This document shows, piece by piece, positions 36,704-44,951 of a DNA stretch of 49,998 nucleotides. The position numbers were made by a program, and so were the translations under genes. Positions within the stretch are counted from its first letter, which is position 1; the number at the start of each line of letters is the position of its first letter. The stretch comes from Nitrosomonas sp. Lineage in GTDB: Bacteria; Pseudomonadota; Gammaproteobacteria; Burkholderiales; Nitrosomonadaceae. The stretch lies in the NCBI GenBank assembly GCA_017994575.1, contig JAGOKN010000001.1, positions 1 through 49,998 on the forward strand, written 5' to 3'. The notes beneath the pieces are model-generated. The model was given only the letters and a program-made list of their open reading frames with translations, had not been told where the DNA came from and did no database searches.

Positions 36704-37973
36704 AATTGAATCCAGCAAATGACTTCTCATCAGCAGTTGATGGCTCAGCATTACTCTTACTCGCCATGATTAATGCGAATTCAGCATCTTGCAAAGTAAA
36801 TGCAGAATCACCAACAGAGGAATTGAAAATGCGATGCAACAAATAGCGCGGATTAGCCGCATGAATATCTTCCGGAACTTTTTGTCCGTTCGCTACATAA
36901 TGCAGCGTCAGCTTTCTGCGAATGACGGCATCCAGAGCAACCCCGAGACTCGCAGCCTCATCGACTTTTGTAATGATGCAACCATAGATATTATTCTTTT
37001 GATAAGCAGAGATCACTTCATCCAGTGTTTTACCATTCGAGGCAGCGCTCAGTATGAGAATGCGCTTCACATCGGTGCCACAATTGCTCAACATCGCAAT
37101 CTGTTGCGCAACCATTTGATCGCGTTGACTCATGCCAACCGTATCAATCAGTACCATATGCTTGTTTCTCAATTCTGATAACGTTAACTGCAAATCTTCC
37201 GTATCTTTGATGGTACGAATCGGAATGCCTAACAATTGCCCATAAATTCTTAATTGCTCATGCCCGCCGATCCGATAGCTATCCGTTGTCAGTAATGCAA
37301 CTTTGTCCGCACCATGGCGAATGACGCAGCGAGCGGCCAATTTAGCCGTTGTCGTTGTTTTTCCAACACCCGTTGGACCAACTAATGCATACACCCCGCC
37401 TTTTTCTATCATTTCATCACTGGAGGCAGTACTTAGATTAAAAGCCAAAGCCGACATAGCCTGTTTAAGGCTCTGCTCATAATCTAAATTAGCTGATAAT
37501 TTATCCACCAACCGACGTGACAACAGCGGACTAAAGCCCGTATCCAACATGGCACGCAATACTTTGACTTTCTCTGGCCTGCGCTGGGTAAAGTTTCCCC
37601 ATGCAACCGTCGCCAATTGATCTTCCAGTGTACTTTTCATGGCTTGTATCTCAGCAATAATGTCATGTGCCAATGCAACCGACATGGCCTCATTCGCCGT
37701 TTTCTTAGCTTCGGTCGGTTCATTAGCTACTGGTAATGCTTTTGCGTAGGAATCTGCCATTTTCTGAGCATGGTTGGCTTCACTCCTAGTCTTGCCAGGC
37801 GCAGATGAAGACGATTGCGCCAAGCCTGACATTTCGGCATCAGCCAATGCCATGATCTCAACGCCATCCTTGGTTTTTTTGTTGGACAATATGACTGCAT
37901 CAACACCCAATTCTTCTTTGATTTGACGTAATGCATCTCTTGAAGTGGAAGCGATATATCTTTTTACTTTCAT
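36696..37973 (-). CDS. flhF: FlhF, SRP-type GTPase for flagellar placement
   Basis: A 425-residue protein: an N-terminal basic segment (MKVKRYIASTSRDALRQIKE), a variable linker, the N domain, and the GTPase domain with GPTGVGKTTTTAKLAA, TTDSYRIGGHEQLRIYG, LIDTVGMSQRD and ITKVDEAASLG. FlhF recruits the first flagellar components to the cell pole in polarly flagellated bacteria. It overlaps flhA by 4 bases (ATGA) and flhG by 8, a tightly coupled operon. Confidence 0.96.
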   Translation of the reverse strand: MKVKRYIASTSRDALRQIKEELGVDAVILSNKKTKDGVEIMALADAEMSGLAQSSSSAPGKTRSEANHAQKMADSYAKALPVANEPTEAKKTANEAMSVALAHDIIAEIQAMKSTLEDQLATVAWGNFTQRRPEKVKVLRAMLDTGFSPLLSRRLVDKLSANLDYEQSLKQAMSALAFNLSTASSDEMIEKGGVYALVGPTGVGKTTTTAKLAARCVIRHGADKVALLTTDSYRIGGHEQLRIYGQLLGIPIRTIKDTEDLQLTLSELRNKHMVLIDTVGMSQRDQMVAQQIAMLSNCGTDVKRILILSAASNGKTLDEVISAYQKNNIYGCIITKVDEAASLGVALDAVIRRKLTLHYVANGQKVPEDIHAANPRYLLHRIFNSSVGDSAFTLQDAEFALIMASKSNAEPSTADEKSFAGFNYD

Positions 37974-40051
37974 TTGTTACCCCCAATCATGGAAGTGATT
38001 TTAATTTTTCTTGAATCTGGAATTTCGGAATGGGAAAGCACTCTTAACTGCGGTAATGCACGGCGCAAAAATTTTGCTAATAAAAAGCGAATAGCGCCGG
38101 GGACTAACAATACAACGGGTAAACCTAACTTCTCTTGCTGCTGCGCTGCATTGCGCGCTTCTTTTAATAATGTATCGGCAAGCCCGGGTTCTATTCCGGT
38201 GCCCTGTGCTCCACCGGTTTGCATGACCTGGATCAGGATATTTTCCAATTCATGATGCAGGCTCATCACTTGTAGTTCTGAATCTGCTGGATAGTATTGT
38301 TCGACGATCGCACGACCCAGCGCACTTCTCACAATTGCGGTCAATTCGGTAGCGTCTTGTGTCTGTGGCGCATGCTCAGTTAACACATCGATGATGGTGC
38401 GCATATCCCGTATGTGCACATTCTCTTCCAGCAAGTTGTGCAATACTTTCTGCACTGTCGATAAAGGCAATAATTTAGGCACCAGATCTTCAATCAGTTT
38501 GGGTGTTTGTGTACCCAGATGATCCAGGAGTTTTTGTAATTCTTGCCGGCCTAATAACTCAGCCGCATGAGAGTGGATCAGATGATTAATATGCGTTGTA
38601 ACCACAGTACTCGCATCGACGACGGTATAGCCACTCGTTTGCGCTTGCTCACGCAAGGCGGTTTCAATCCAGATAGCGGGCAGCCCAAAAGCAGGGTCAG
38701 TAGTCGCCGTTCCCGGCAACTGCATAGTGACTCGCCCCGGATTGATCGCCAGAAACATTCCGGAATAGGATTCTCCTTGCCCGATGACGGAGCCTTTCAG
38801 CGTAATACGATACGCATTGGGGCGTAATTCCAGATTATCCCGGATATGCACCACAGGGGGCAGAAAGCCAATCTCCTGCGCGAATTTCCTACGTATACCG
38901 TTAATCCTTTTTAACAAATCACCCTGCTGGGCTTTATCAACCAATGGAATCAGTCGATACCCCACTTCCAAACCTAACGTATCAATGGGCAGCACATCAT
39001 CCCAACTGGCGTCTATCTTCTCTATGGAAGGCACTTCTGGCGCAATCGATGCAGGCAATTGAGTAACCGTGTGTTTCAGCTTGTAATAAGCAATCGCTCC
39101 TAAAATAGAAGCAATCAACAGGAAGACAAAATTCGGCATGCCGGGAATCAATCCCATAATGCCCAGAATGCCGGCTGTAATCACCAATATTTGAGGTTGA
39201 TTAAACAATTGACCCAATACTTGCTCACCCAAGTCTTCATCCGTAGTTACTCGGCTGACCACCAAGCCTGCTGCCGTTGAAATAATCAACGCAGGAATTT
39301 GTCCGACCAAGCCATCGCCAATGGTCAACATGGTGTAATTCTTGGCTGCCGCGCCTAATTCCAGATCGTGCTGCAATACACCGACAATTAATCCACCGAT
39401 AATGGTGATGAGCATGATCAAAATACCGGCAATTGCGTCACCGCGCACAAATTTACTGGCACCATCCATTGATCCAAAGAAATCAGCTTCCTGAGAAATG
39501 ACTGATCTACGTTTGCGAGCCTCATCCTCGCCAATCAAGCCCGCATTCAAATCCGCATCGATCGCCATTTGCTTGCCGGGCATGGCATCCAAGGTAAAAC
39601 GTGCGCTCACCTCCGCAATACGCCCGGCGCCCTTGGTAATCACCACAAAGTTGATAATCACCAGGATAATAAATACGATCAACCCAACCGCGTAATTGCC
39701 ACCCACCAGAAAGTGACCAAAAGCCTCAATGACCTTACCGGCAGCATCAGGGCCTGTATGTCCTTCCAGCAAAACCACCCGGGTCGAAGCAATATTGAGT
39801 GACAATCTTAATAAGGTAGTAATCAGCAGAACCGTAGGGAACACCGCAAATTCAAGGGGATTCTTGGTGTAGAGACTCACCATCAAAACGATAATGGATA
39901 CCGCGATATTGAAGGTAAACAAAAAATCCAATATGAAAGGTGGTAATGGCAGCACCATCATGGACAGAATCATGATGATCAGTATCGGACCGGCAAGCGC
40001 CCTGAGATGATTCGTGCCTGCTAAAGGCATTGATGTCAATGCGTTACTCAT
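37970..40051 (-). CDS. flhA: Flagellar export gate protein FlhA
   Basis: A 693-residue protein. The N-terminal half has eight predicted membrane segments, with the conserved FHIPEP-type loop (GKQMAIDADLNAGLIGEDEA and RKRRSVISQEADFFGSMDGA). The C-terminal half is the cytoplasmic substrate-docking ring. FlhA couples proton flow to protein export in the flagellar type III system. It is followed by flhF with a 4-base overlap; 68 bases separate it from flhB. Confidence 0.97.
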   Translation of the reverse strand: MSNALTSMPLAGTNHLRALAGPILIIMILSMMVLPLPPFILDFLFTFNIAVSIIVLMVSLYTKNPLEFAVFPTVLLITTLLRLSLNIASTRVVLLEGHTGPDAAGKVIEAFGHFLVGGNYAVGLIVFIILVIINFVVITKGAGRIAEVSARFTLDAMPGKQMAIDADLNAGLIGEDEARKRRSVISQEADFFGSMDGASKFVRGDAIAGILIMLITIIGGLIVGVLQHDLELGAAAKNYTMLTIGDGLVGQIPALIISTAAGLVVSRVTTDEDLGEQVLGQLFNQPQILVITAGILGIMGLIPGMPNFVFLLIASILGAIAYYKLKHTVTQLPASIAPEVPSIEKIDASWDDVLPIDTLGLEVGYRLIPLVDKAQQGDLLKRINGIRRKFAQEIGFLPPVVHIRDNLELRPNAYRITLKGSVIGQGESYSGMFLAINPGRVTMQLPGTATTDPAFGLPAIWIETALREQAQTSGYTVVDASTVVTTHINHLIHSHAAELLGRQELQKLLDHLGTQTPKLIEDLVPKLLPLSTVQKVLHNLLEENVHIRDMRTIIDVLTEHAPQTQDATELTAIVRSALGRAIVEQYYPADSELQVMSLHHELENILIQVMQTGGAQGTGIEPGLADTLLKEARNAAQQQEKLGLPVVLLVPGAIRFLLAKFLRRALPQLRVLSHSEIPDSRKIKITSMIGGNK

Positions 40052-40119
40052 AATATTTATACTTAAAAAGTGTTGCAGACAAAATTAATCAACCAGTCAT
40101 TGTGTGAACTTTTCACTGT

Positions 40120-41262
40120 TTAAACCGCATGTTTTGCTTGATCGAGTCCATCGGGAACCGAAACATCAACAGGTGGTTTCGGAGATTCCCCTCCATACTC
40201 CTTATAGCGCTTCAGTTGGAAGACATAGGCCAGCACTTCAGCAACAGCCGCATAGAGTTTTTCAGGAATCTCGCTCTCCAACTCGACGTGGTAATACAAT
40301 GCCCGCGCCAATGGAGGCGCTTCAAGAATTGGGATTCGATGTTCCTCAGCCACTTCCCGAATACGGGCAGCCAACAGATGCACGCCTTTTGCAACCACCG
40401 TAGGTGCGCGCATGGATTCACTTTTATAGCGTAACGCCACTGCGTAATGCGTCGGATTGGTCACAATCACATCCGCATTTGGAATTTCCGACATCATGCG
40501 GCGCCGTGCAGCCTCACGTTGCAATGCACGAATACGGCCTTTAACCATCGGATCGCCTTCGTTTTCTTTACTCTCTTTACGAATCTCTTCTTTCGTCATG
40601 CGCAATTGTTTCGCATGTTCCCAAATCTGGAATGGCACATCGATTGCCACGATTAATATCATCGAAGCAACAATCAGCAGAAAGCTCATCGACAAAAGAT
40701 CGGCGGTGTGATGGATGCCAGTATCAATTGAAAGAATCAATAATCCCATCACCTCATCTTTGTTCTGCCAAATGACTAATGTGGCTACGCCACCTACTAC
40801 CACAGCCTTGGCGATGGCTTTGGCCAGCTCGACCAGGCTGCGCATAGAAAAAATCCTACCTATGCCTTTAATCGGATTAATACGATTGAAATCCGGAATC
40901 AATGCTTTTGAACTGACCAACCAGCCACTGAGCAGCATAGGTGCACAGAAGGCAACAATAATCAGCAACAAAAGGATTGGCCCCATGGCAATTAAACCCT
41001 CAAACGAGAGCTCGTATAATCGGTTCAGCATTAAATCCGGTTGGAATGCCAGATCACGGTCCAATTGCATGCCTGCTTTCATGATTTGCAGGAGTTTCTC
41101 CATCAGGCCCGGACCCATGAATAATAGACCGGCACCGGCCGCCATCAATAACACAAAGGTAGTCAGCTCTTGAGAACGCACCACCTGCCCCTCTTCCCGC
41201 GCTTTCTGCAGGCGCTGGGACGTGGCCTCTTCCGTACGTTCTAAATCACTTTCTTCAGACAT
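40120..41262 (-). CDS. flhB: Flagellar export switch protein FlhB
   Basis: The 380-residue protein starts MSEESDLERTEEATSQRLQK. Four membrane segments precede the cytoplasmic domain, which has the self-cleaving NPTH motif at residues 269-272 (VTNPTHYAVALRY). Cleavage there switches export from rod/hook to filament substrates. The ATG at 41262 has GGAG six bases upstream; a TTG four codons before it is rejected. First gene of the minus-strand flagellar block. Confidence 0.97.
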   Translation of the reverse strand: MSEESDLERTEEATSQRLQKAREEGQVVRSQELTTFVLLMAAGAGLLFMGPGLMEKLLQIMKAGMQLDRDLAFQPDLMLNRLYELSFEGLIAMGPILLLLIIVAFCAPMLLSGWLVSSKALIPDFNRINPIKGIGRIFSMRSLVELAKAIAKAVVVGGVATLVIWQNKDEVMGLLILSIDTGIHHTADLLSMSFLLIVASMILIVAIDVPFQIWEHAKQLRMTKEEIRKESKENEGDPMVKGRIRALQREAARRRMMSEIPNADVIVTNPTHYAVALRYKSESMRAPTVVAKGVHLLAARIREVAEEHRIPILEAPPLARALYYHVELESEIPEKLYAAVAEVLAYVFQLKRYKEYGGESPKPPVDVSVPDGLDQAKHAV

Positions 41263-41492
41263 GACACACTCCAAATATTTACAATTGAATTATCATGGGT
41301 AACCACTGGGTTCAATGGTGCGAACAATGAAGGAATCATCCCCTTTATTTAAGCAATGCCGGCTAGAAACCTTGACTGTGCTTTCTCTCCGAGGAGAACT
41401 GTAGAATAATCGGATGCACTGAAGGCTCGAAAGCCATGTGCAAAACTGTCGTTTTTCGTCAAACACCCAGCAACCGCTCAAATAGTGAAGAT

Positions 41493-43877
41493 ATGCATAT
41501 TACTGTACGTTTTACTGGCTACTTCTTGATAACAAGCTTATTAATCGCTGCTTTATTCATCATTTCCGCAGGATTGATACTGCGCGGCAGCCTGCCGCAA
41601 TATGATGGAGAAGCACGCTTGGCTGCATTATCCACTCCCGTTTCGGTAGAAAGGGATGCGCTTGGCAGCGTCACCTTTAAAGGGGAAAACCGGTTGGATT
41701 TGGCCATGGCGACGGGCTATGTCCATGCACAAGAGCGTTTTTTTGAAATGGATCTGATGCGCAGACAAGCGGCGGGTGAATTGGCTGAATTATTCGGCAC
41801 CGGTGCAGTAGCCCATGACCGCAAGACACGCCCATTACGCATGCGAGCGCGCGCCTCAGAGGTCTTGAAGCAGCTCCCCAACGAACAACGCCGATTACTT
41901 GACGCTTACCAATTGGGCGTCAATCAAGGTATCCAGGCTTTGACTGTGCGCCCTTTTCCATATTTACTGACCCAAACCCAGCCGATCGCATGGCGCAATG
42001 AAGACAGTATTTTGGTGATCTATGCGATGTTTCTGACGTTGAATGAATCGAGCATCCAGCGCGAACTTGGATTATCCAGCATGCGGGCCGCATTACCCGA
42101 TTCAGCTTTTCAGTTCCTAACAGCCCATGCAGGTCGCTGGGATGCGCCTCTGCTGGATGAATTCTCCGAATTTCCACAAATACCCTCTGCCGCCGACATT
42201 AATCTACAGGCATTGGACGAGCACTTATTCAACGACGACCCTGCAAAAACAGAGCGAATGCCGGGCAGTAACAGTTTTGCGGTTTCTGGCGCACTGACCG
42301 GAGGATCTGCTCTGGTGGCCAATGACATGCATTTAACGTTGCGCGTGCCAAATTTATGGTTCCGCTCGCGCCTCATCTATCCCTCTGACACGGCTGCCGG
42401 ACTTCATGACATTACCGGCATCAGCTTACCCGGCGTGCCTTCCATCATCATCGGTTCAAACCGCCATATCGCATGGAGTTTCACCAATAGTTTTGGCGAT
42501 TTTGCTGATTGGATACGAATCAATCTGGATAAACAAGACAATACGCGCTATCTCAGCTCAACCGGATGGAAATCGCTGGATATCTTTCAGGAAACCATTC
42601 ATGTGCGTAACGCCCCGGATGTCACACTCACCATTTCAGAAACCGAATGGGGTCCCATCGTCGCTGATGATCATGACAAAAACCCATTGGCATTGGCCTG
42701 GACAGCCCTTCGATCGGATGCAATCAATCTCAAACTGATTGAACTGGAATCCGTCCAAACTGCAGAGCAAGCGACAAAAATAGCTCAACAAACAGGCATG
42801 CCAGTACAAAATTTCATCGTCGGCGACCGCCAGGGCAATATCAGTTGGACGCTGGCGGGACGCATCCCTGCCCGCTCCGGCAATTATGATCCGCAACTGC
42901 CCGCCGACTGGACACCAGCAGATACCGGCTGGAAAGGCTGGTTGGATCCGGCTCAATACCCGCTCATCCACAATCCTGCTTCACAGCGGCTGTGGTCTGC
43001 CAATTCTCGCACTGTCTCCGGCAATCAGCTTGAGCTTCTGGGTAATGGCGGCTACGACCTGGGTGCCAGAGCCACACAGATTCGCGATCGCTTGTTCGCA
43101 CTCGATCAGTTCACCGTCGCAGACATGCAAGCCATTCAATTGGATCACCGTGCGCTGTTATTAACCGATTGGTATCAATTGCTACGAGCAACGCTTGAAT
43201 CAGCCGCAGCCAATCCATCCTGGGCTTCCGCGCTGAGTAACGCACTCAAGGACTGGGATGGACAGGCATCGACCGACTCCATTGCTTATCGGACCGTGCG
43301 AACATATCGCTATGAAGTGATGAAGACCGTCTTAAATGGCTTTGCGGCTCAGGTCAGACAAACCGACGCCAGTTTTAAATTACCCCGGTTAAATCAAGCG
43401 GAATTGTTGGTATGGCAATTACTTGAACATAGACCTCAGCATCTGCTGCCAGCAATCTATACTCACTGGGATGATCTGCTAGCGCGTTGCGCTCAGCGCA
43501 TTGCAGAACAATTACAGCAGGAGGGTGGCAAAACTGAACAAAGCTGGGGAGTAATCAACACCGCGCAAATCCGGCATCCGCTCAGCCAGAAATTGCCCAC
43601 ATGGATCGCGCGCTGGCTGGATATGCCCAGTGATCCCTTGCCCGGAGACCAAAATATGCCGCGCGTTCAATCTCCTGATTTTGGTGCATCACAGCGCTCA
43701 GCCGTGTCTCCCGGCCAGGAAGAACATGGCTATCTGGACATGCCGGGCGGACAAAGCGGACATCCGCTTTCGCCTTATTACGGCAGCGGTCACGCCAATT
43801 GGGTCAACGAAAAACCAACCCCTTTTCTTCCAGGAGCGCCAGAAAGACTGATGACACTCATACCACTGGATTCATAG
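41493..43877 (+). CDS. Penicillin acylase family protein
   Basis: A 794-residue Ntn-hydrolase precursor. A membrane/signal segment (YFLITSLLIAALFIISAGLI) leads it to the periplasm. The alpha part contains HAQERFFEMDLMRRQAAGEL; the catalytic Ser is S259 in MPGSNSFAVSG, which becomes the N-terminus of the beta chain after self-cleavage. GNISWTLAGRIPARSG and the C-terminal GQSGHPLSPYYGSGHANW fit the family. Relatives cleave penicillins, acyl-homoserine lactones or other amides; which applies here is unknown. Start ATG 41493; an upstream TTG would add 19 residues before the membrane segment. Confidence 0.9.
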   Translation: MHITVRFTGYFLITSLLIAALFIISAGLILRGSLPQYDGEARLAALSTPVSVERDALGSVTFKGENRLDLAMATGYVHAQERFFEMDLMRRQAAGELAELFGTGAVAHDRKTRPLRMRARASEVLKQLPNEQRRLLDAYQLGVNQGIQALTVRPFPYLLTQTQPIAWRNEDSILVIYAMFLTLNESSIQRELGLSSMRAALPDSAFQFLTAHAGRWDAPLLDEFSEFPQIPSAADINLQALDEHLFNDDPAKTERMPGSNSFAVSGALTGGSALVANDMHLTLRVPNLWFRSRLIYPSDTAAGLHDITGISLPGVPSIIIGSNRHIAWSFTNSFGDFADWIRINLDKQDNTRYLSSTGWKSLDIFQETIHVRNAPDVTLTISETEWGPIVADDHDKNPLALAWTALRSDAINLKLIELESVQTAEQATKIAQQTGMPVQNFIVGDRQGNISWTLAGRIPARSGNYDPQLPADWTPADTGWKGWLDPAQYPLIHNPASQRLWSANSRTVSGNQLELLGNGGYDLGARATQIRDRLFALDQFTVADMQAIQLDHRALLLTDWYQLLRATLESAAANPSWASALSNALKDWDGQASTDSIAYRTVRTYRYEVMKTVLNGFAAQVRQTDASFKLPRLNQAELLVWQLLEHRPQHLLPAIYTHWDDLLARCAQRIAEQLQQEGGKTEQSWGVINTAQIRHPLSQKLPTWIARWLDMPSDPLPGDQNMPRVQSPDFGASQRSAVSPGQEEHGYLDMPGGQSGHPLSPYYGSGHANWVNEKPTPFLPGAPERLMTLIPLDS

Positions 43878-43950
43878 TTGGTTTCGTACCAAAACATTTC
43901 AATTCAAAGCACGTCATTCAGGCATCTCCAACTGATATTGCCAGCATAAA

Positions 43951-43974
43951 GCCGCATGCAGCGCTCCATGCGGC
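43951..43974 (+). terminator. Stem-loop after the penicillin acylase gene
   Basis: GCCGCATG (43951-43958) pairs perfectly with CATGCGGC (43967-43974) around an 8-base loop, about 75 bases after the stop. The T tract is weak (AATTTGT), so termination may be partial. Confidence 0.5.
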
Positions 43975-44134
43975 AATTTGTCACATTGTCATACTTTCAC
44001 GTTATATATATTATTTCCTCCGCTTCTAATCAAACGTAAATTTTAAAAAACTCAAAAAGAAGCCATGAGGATTGATTGATTTAATTTTCAATCCTTCAGT
44101 TTTTCGATTAATCATTATTGTCGGAGCAATTGTC

Positions 44135-44839
44135 ATGAAGTTTCAATTAAAAAAATTAATTATGAGTGGAATTCTGCTGGCCTCCGTCGGCACATCAACA
44201 GCGGTATTGGCTGGTAATGTCACCTTTGCCGATCCTCAACCCTCCACCCCGGGAGTTTGCGACGGTGGAATCAGCTACGAATGGTCAGTCAACATGAGTG
44301 GCGATGATCACGTCGGATTAGTAGGCCATGTCGGCGCCAAAAGCTGGAATGAACCACCGCCAGCCTACGAGCCTCCTTACACCGGCTGGACCCACACTTC
44401 CAATTGGATTGCCCTGGAATTGACAGAACCAACCAAACTGGAAATCAAAGTGGAACGTCAGGAAGGTGTGGCCTTTCAAACCACCAATGGCATGGTTACT
44501 GCCAGAAATATGCTAGTTCCAGCACTCTCCATCTACAGAAACTGGGACAGTACCAGTTGTGAAGATCATCGCTACAACAATGCTGGCAATATTGATTGGT
44601 CAACAGTGCAATACATCGGAAATCAGAAAAATCGCCATGCAAAATCAAGCATCTCTTACGAAGCAAGACTACCTGCAGGTCAATACACCATTGCCATTGG
44701 CGGCAGCCCAAAAGTATTGGAAACCTATCCTGCCAATGATTGTGATGTCGCTGATCCGGTTTGTTATGCCTACACCGGACGCCACGGCTATGAGGTTTAC
44801 CTGAGGACCAGTCCCGTTAAACCGAAAGCAAGTGAGTAA
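44135..44839 (+). CDS. CorA/MopE-like copper-binding surface protein
   Basis: The 234-residue exported protein has signal peptide MKFQLKKLIMSGILLASVGT ending near VLAGN. The body holds SYEWSVNMSGDDHVGLVGHV, PPYTGWTHTSNWIALEL and LPAGQYTIAIGG. In methanotroph MopE and CorA, copper is bound by His residues and a kynurenine made from a Trp two residues before one His; here W85-T-H87 fits that W-x-H pattern, and H145 or H168 could be the second ligand. Four Cys (42, 142, 203, 210) may form disulfides. The next gene is a di-heme peroxidase, as at methanotroph loci. GGAG precedes ATG 44135. Family match is from motif memory, not a search. Confidence 0.65.
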   Translation: MKFQLKKLIMSGILLASVGTSTAVLAGNVTFADPQPSTPGVCDGGISYEWSVNMSGDDHVGLVGHVGAKSWNEPPPAYEPPYTGWTHTSNWIALELTEPTKLEIKVERQEGVAFQTTNGMVTARNMLVPALSIYRNWDSTSCEDHRYNNAGNIDWSTVQYIGNQKNRHAKSSISYEARLPAGQYTIAIGGSPKVLETYPANDCDVADPVCYAYTGRHGYEVYLRTSPVKPKASE

Positions 44840-44847
44840 ATTCCATA

Positions 44848-44879
44848 ATCGTTGTTAAAGCGTTGCGCGTAACAACGAT
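44848..44879 (+). promoter_or_regulatory. 10-base stem-loop after the CorA-like gene
   Basis: ATCGTTGTTA (44848-44857) pairs perfectly with TAACAACGAT (44870-44879) around a 12-base loop, starting eight bases after the stop codon. No T run follows, so it may protect the upstream mRNA or slow readthrough rather than terminate fully. Confidence 0.5.
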
Positions 44880-44882
44880 CCT

Positions 44883-44915
44883 TCAGATCTCCTGCTGCAA
44901 TGGCAGGAGATCTGA
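44883..44915 (+). terminator. 13-base stem-loop between the CorA-like and peroxidase genes
   Basis: TCAGATCTCCTGC (44883-44895) pairs perfectly with GCAGGAGATCTGA (44903-44915) around loop TGCAATG. The stem is very stable but is not followed by a T run. It contains GGAG, yet sits 36 bases before the peroxidase ATG. It may set the expression ratio of the two genes. Confidence 0.55.
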
Positions 44916-44951
44916 TCGACAGACTCAATCCCTTTAAGTCAGTAATACTTC

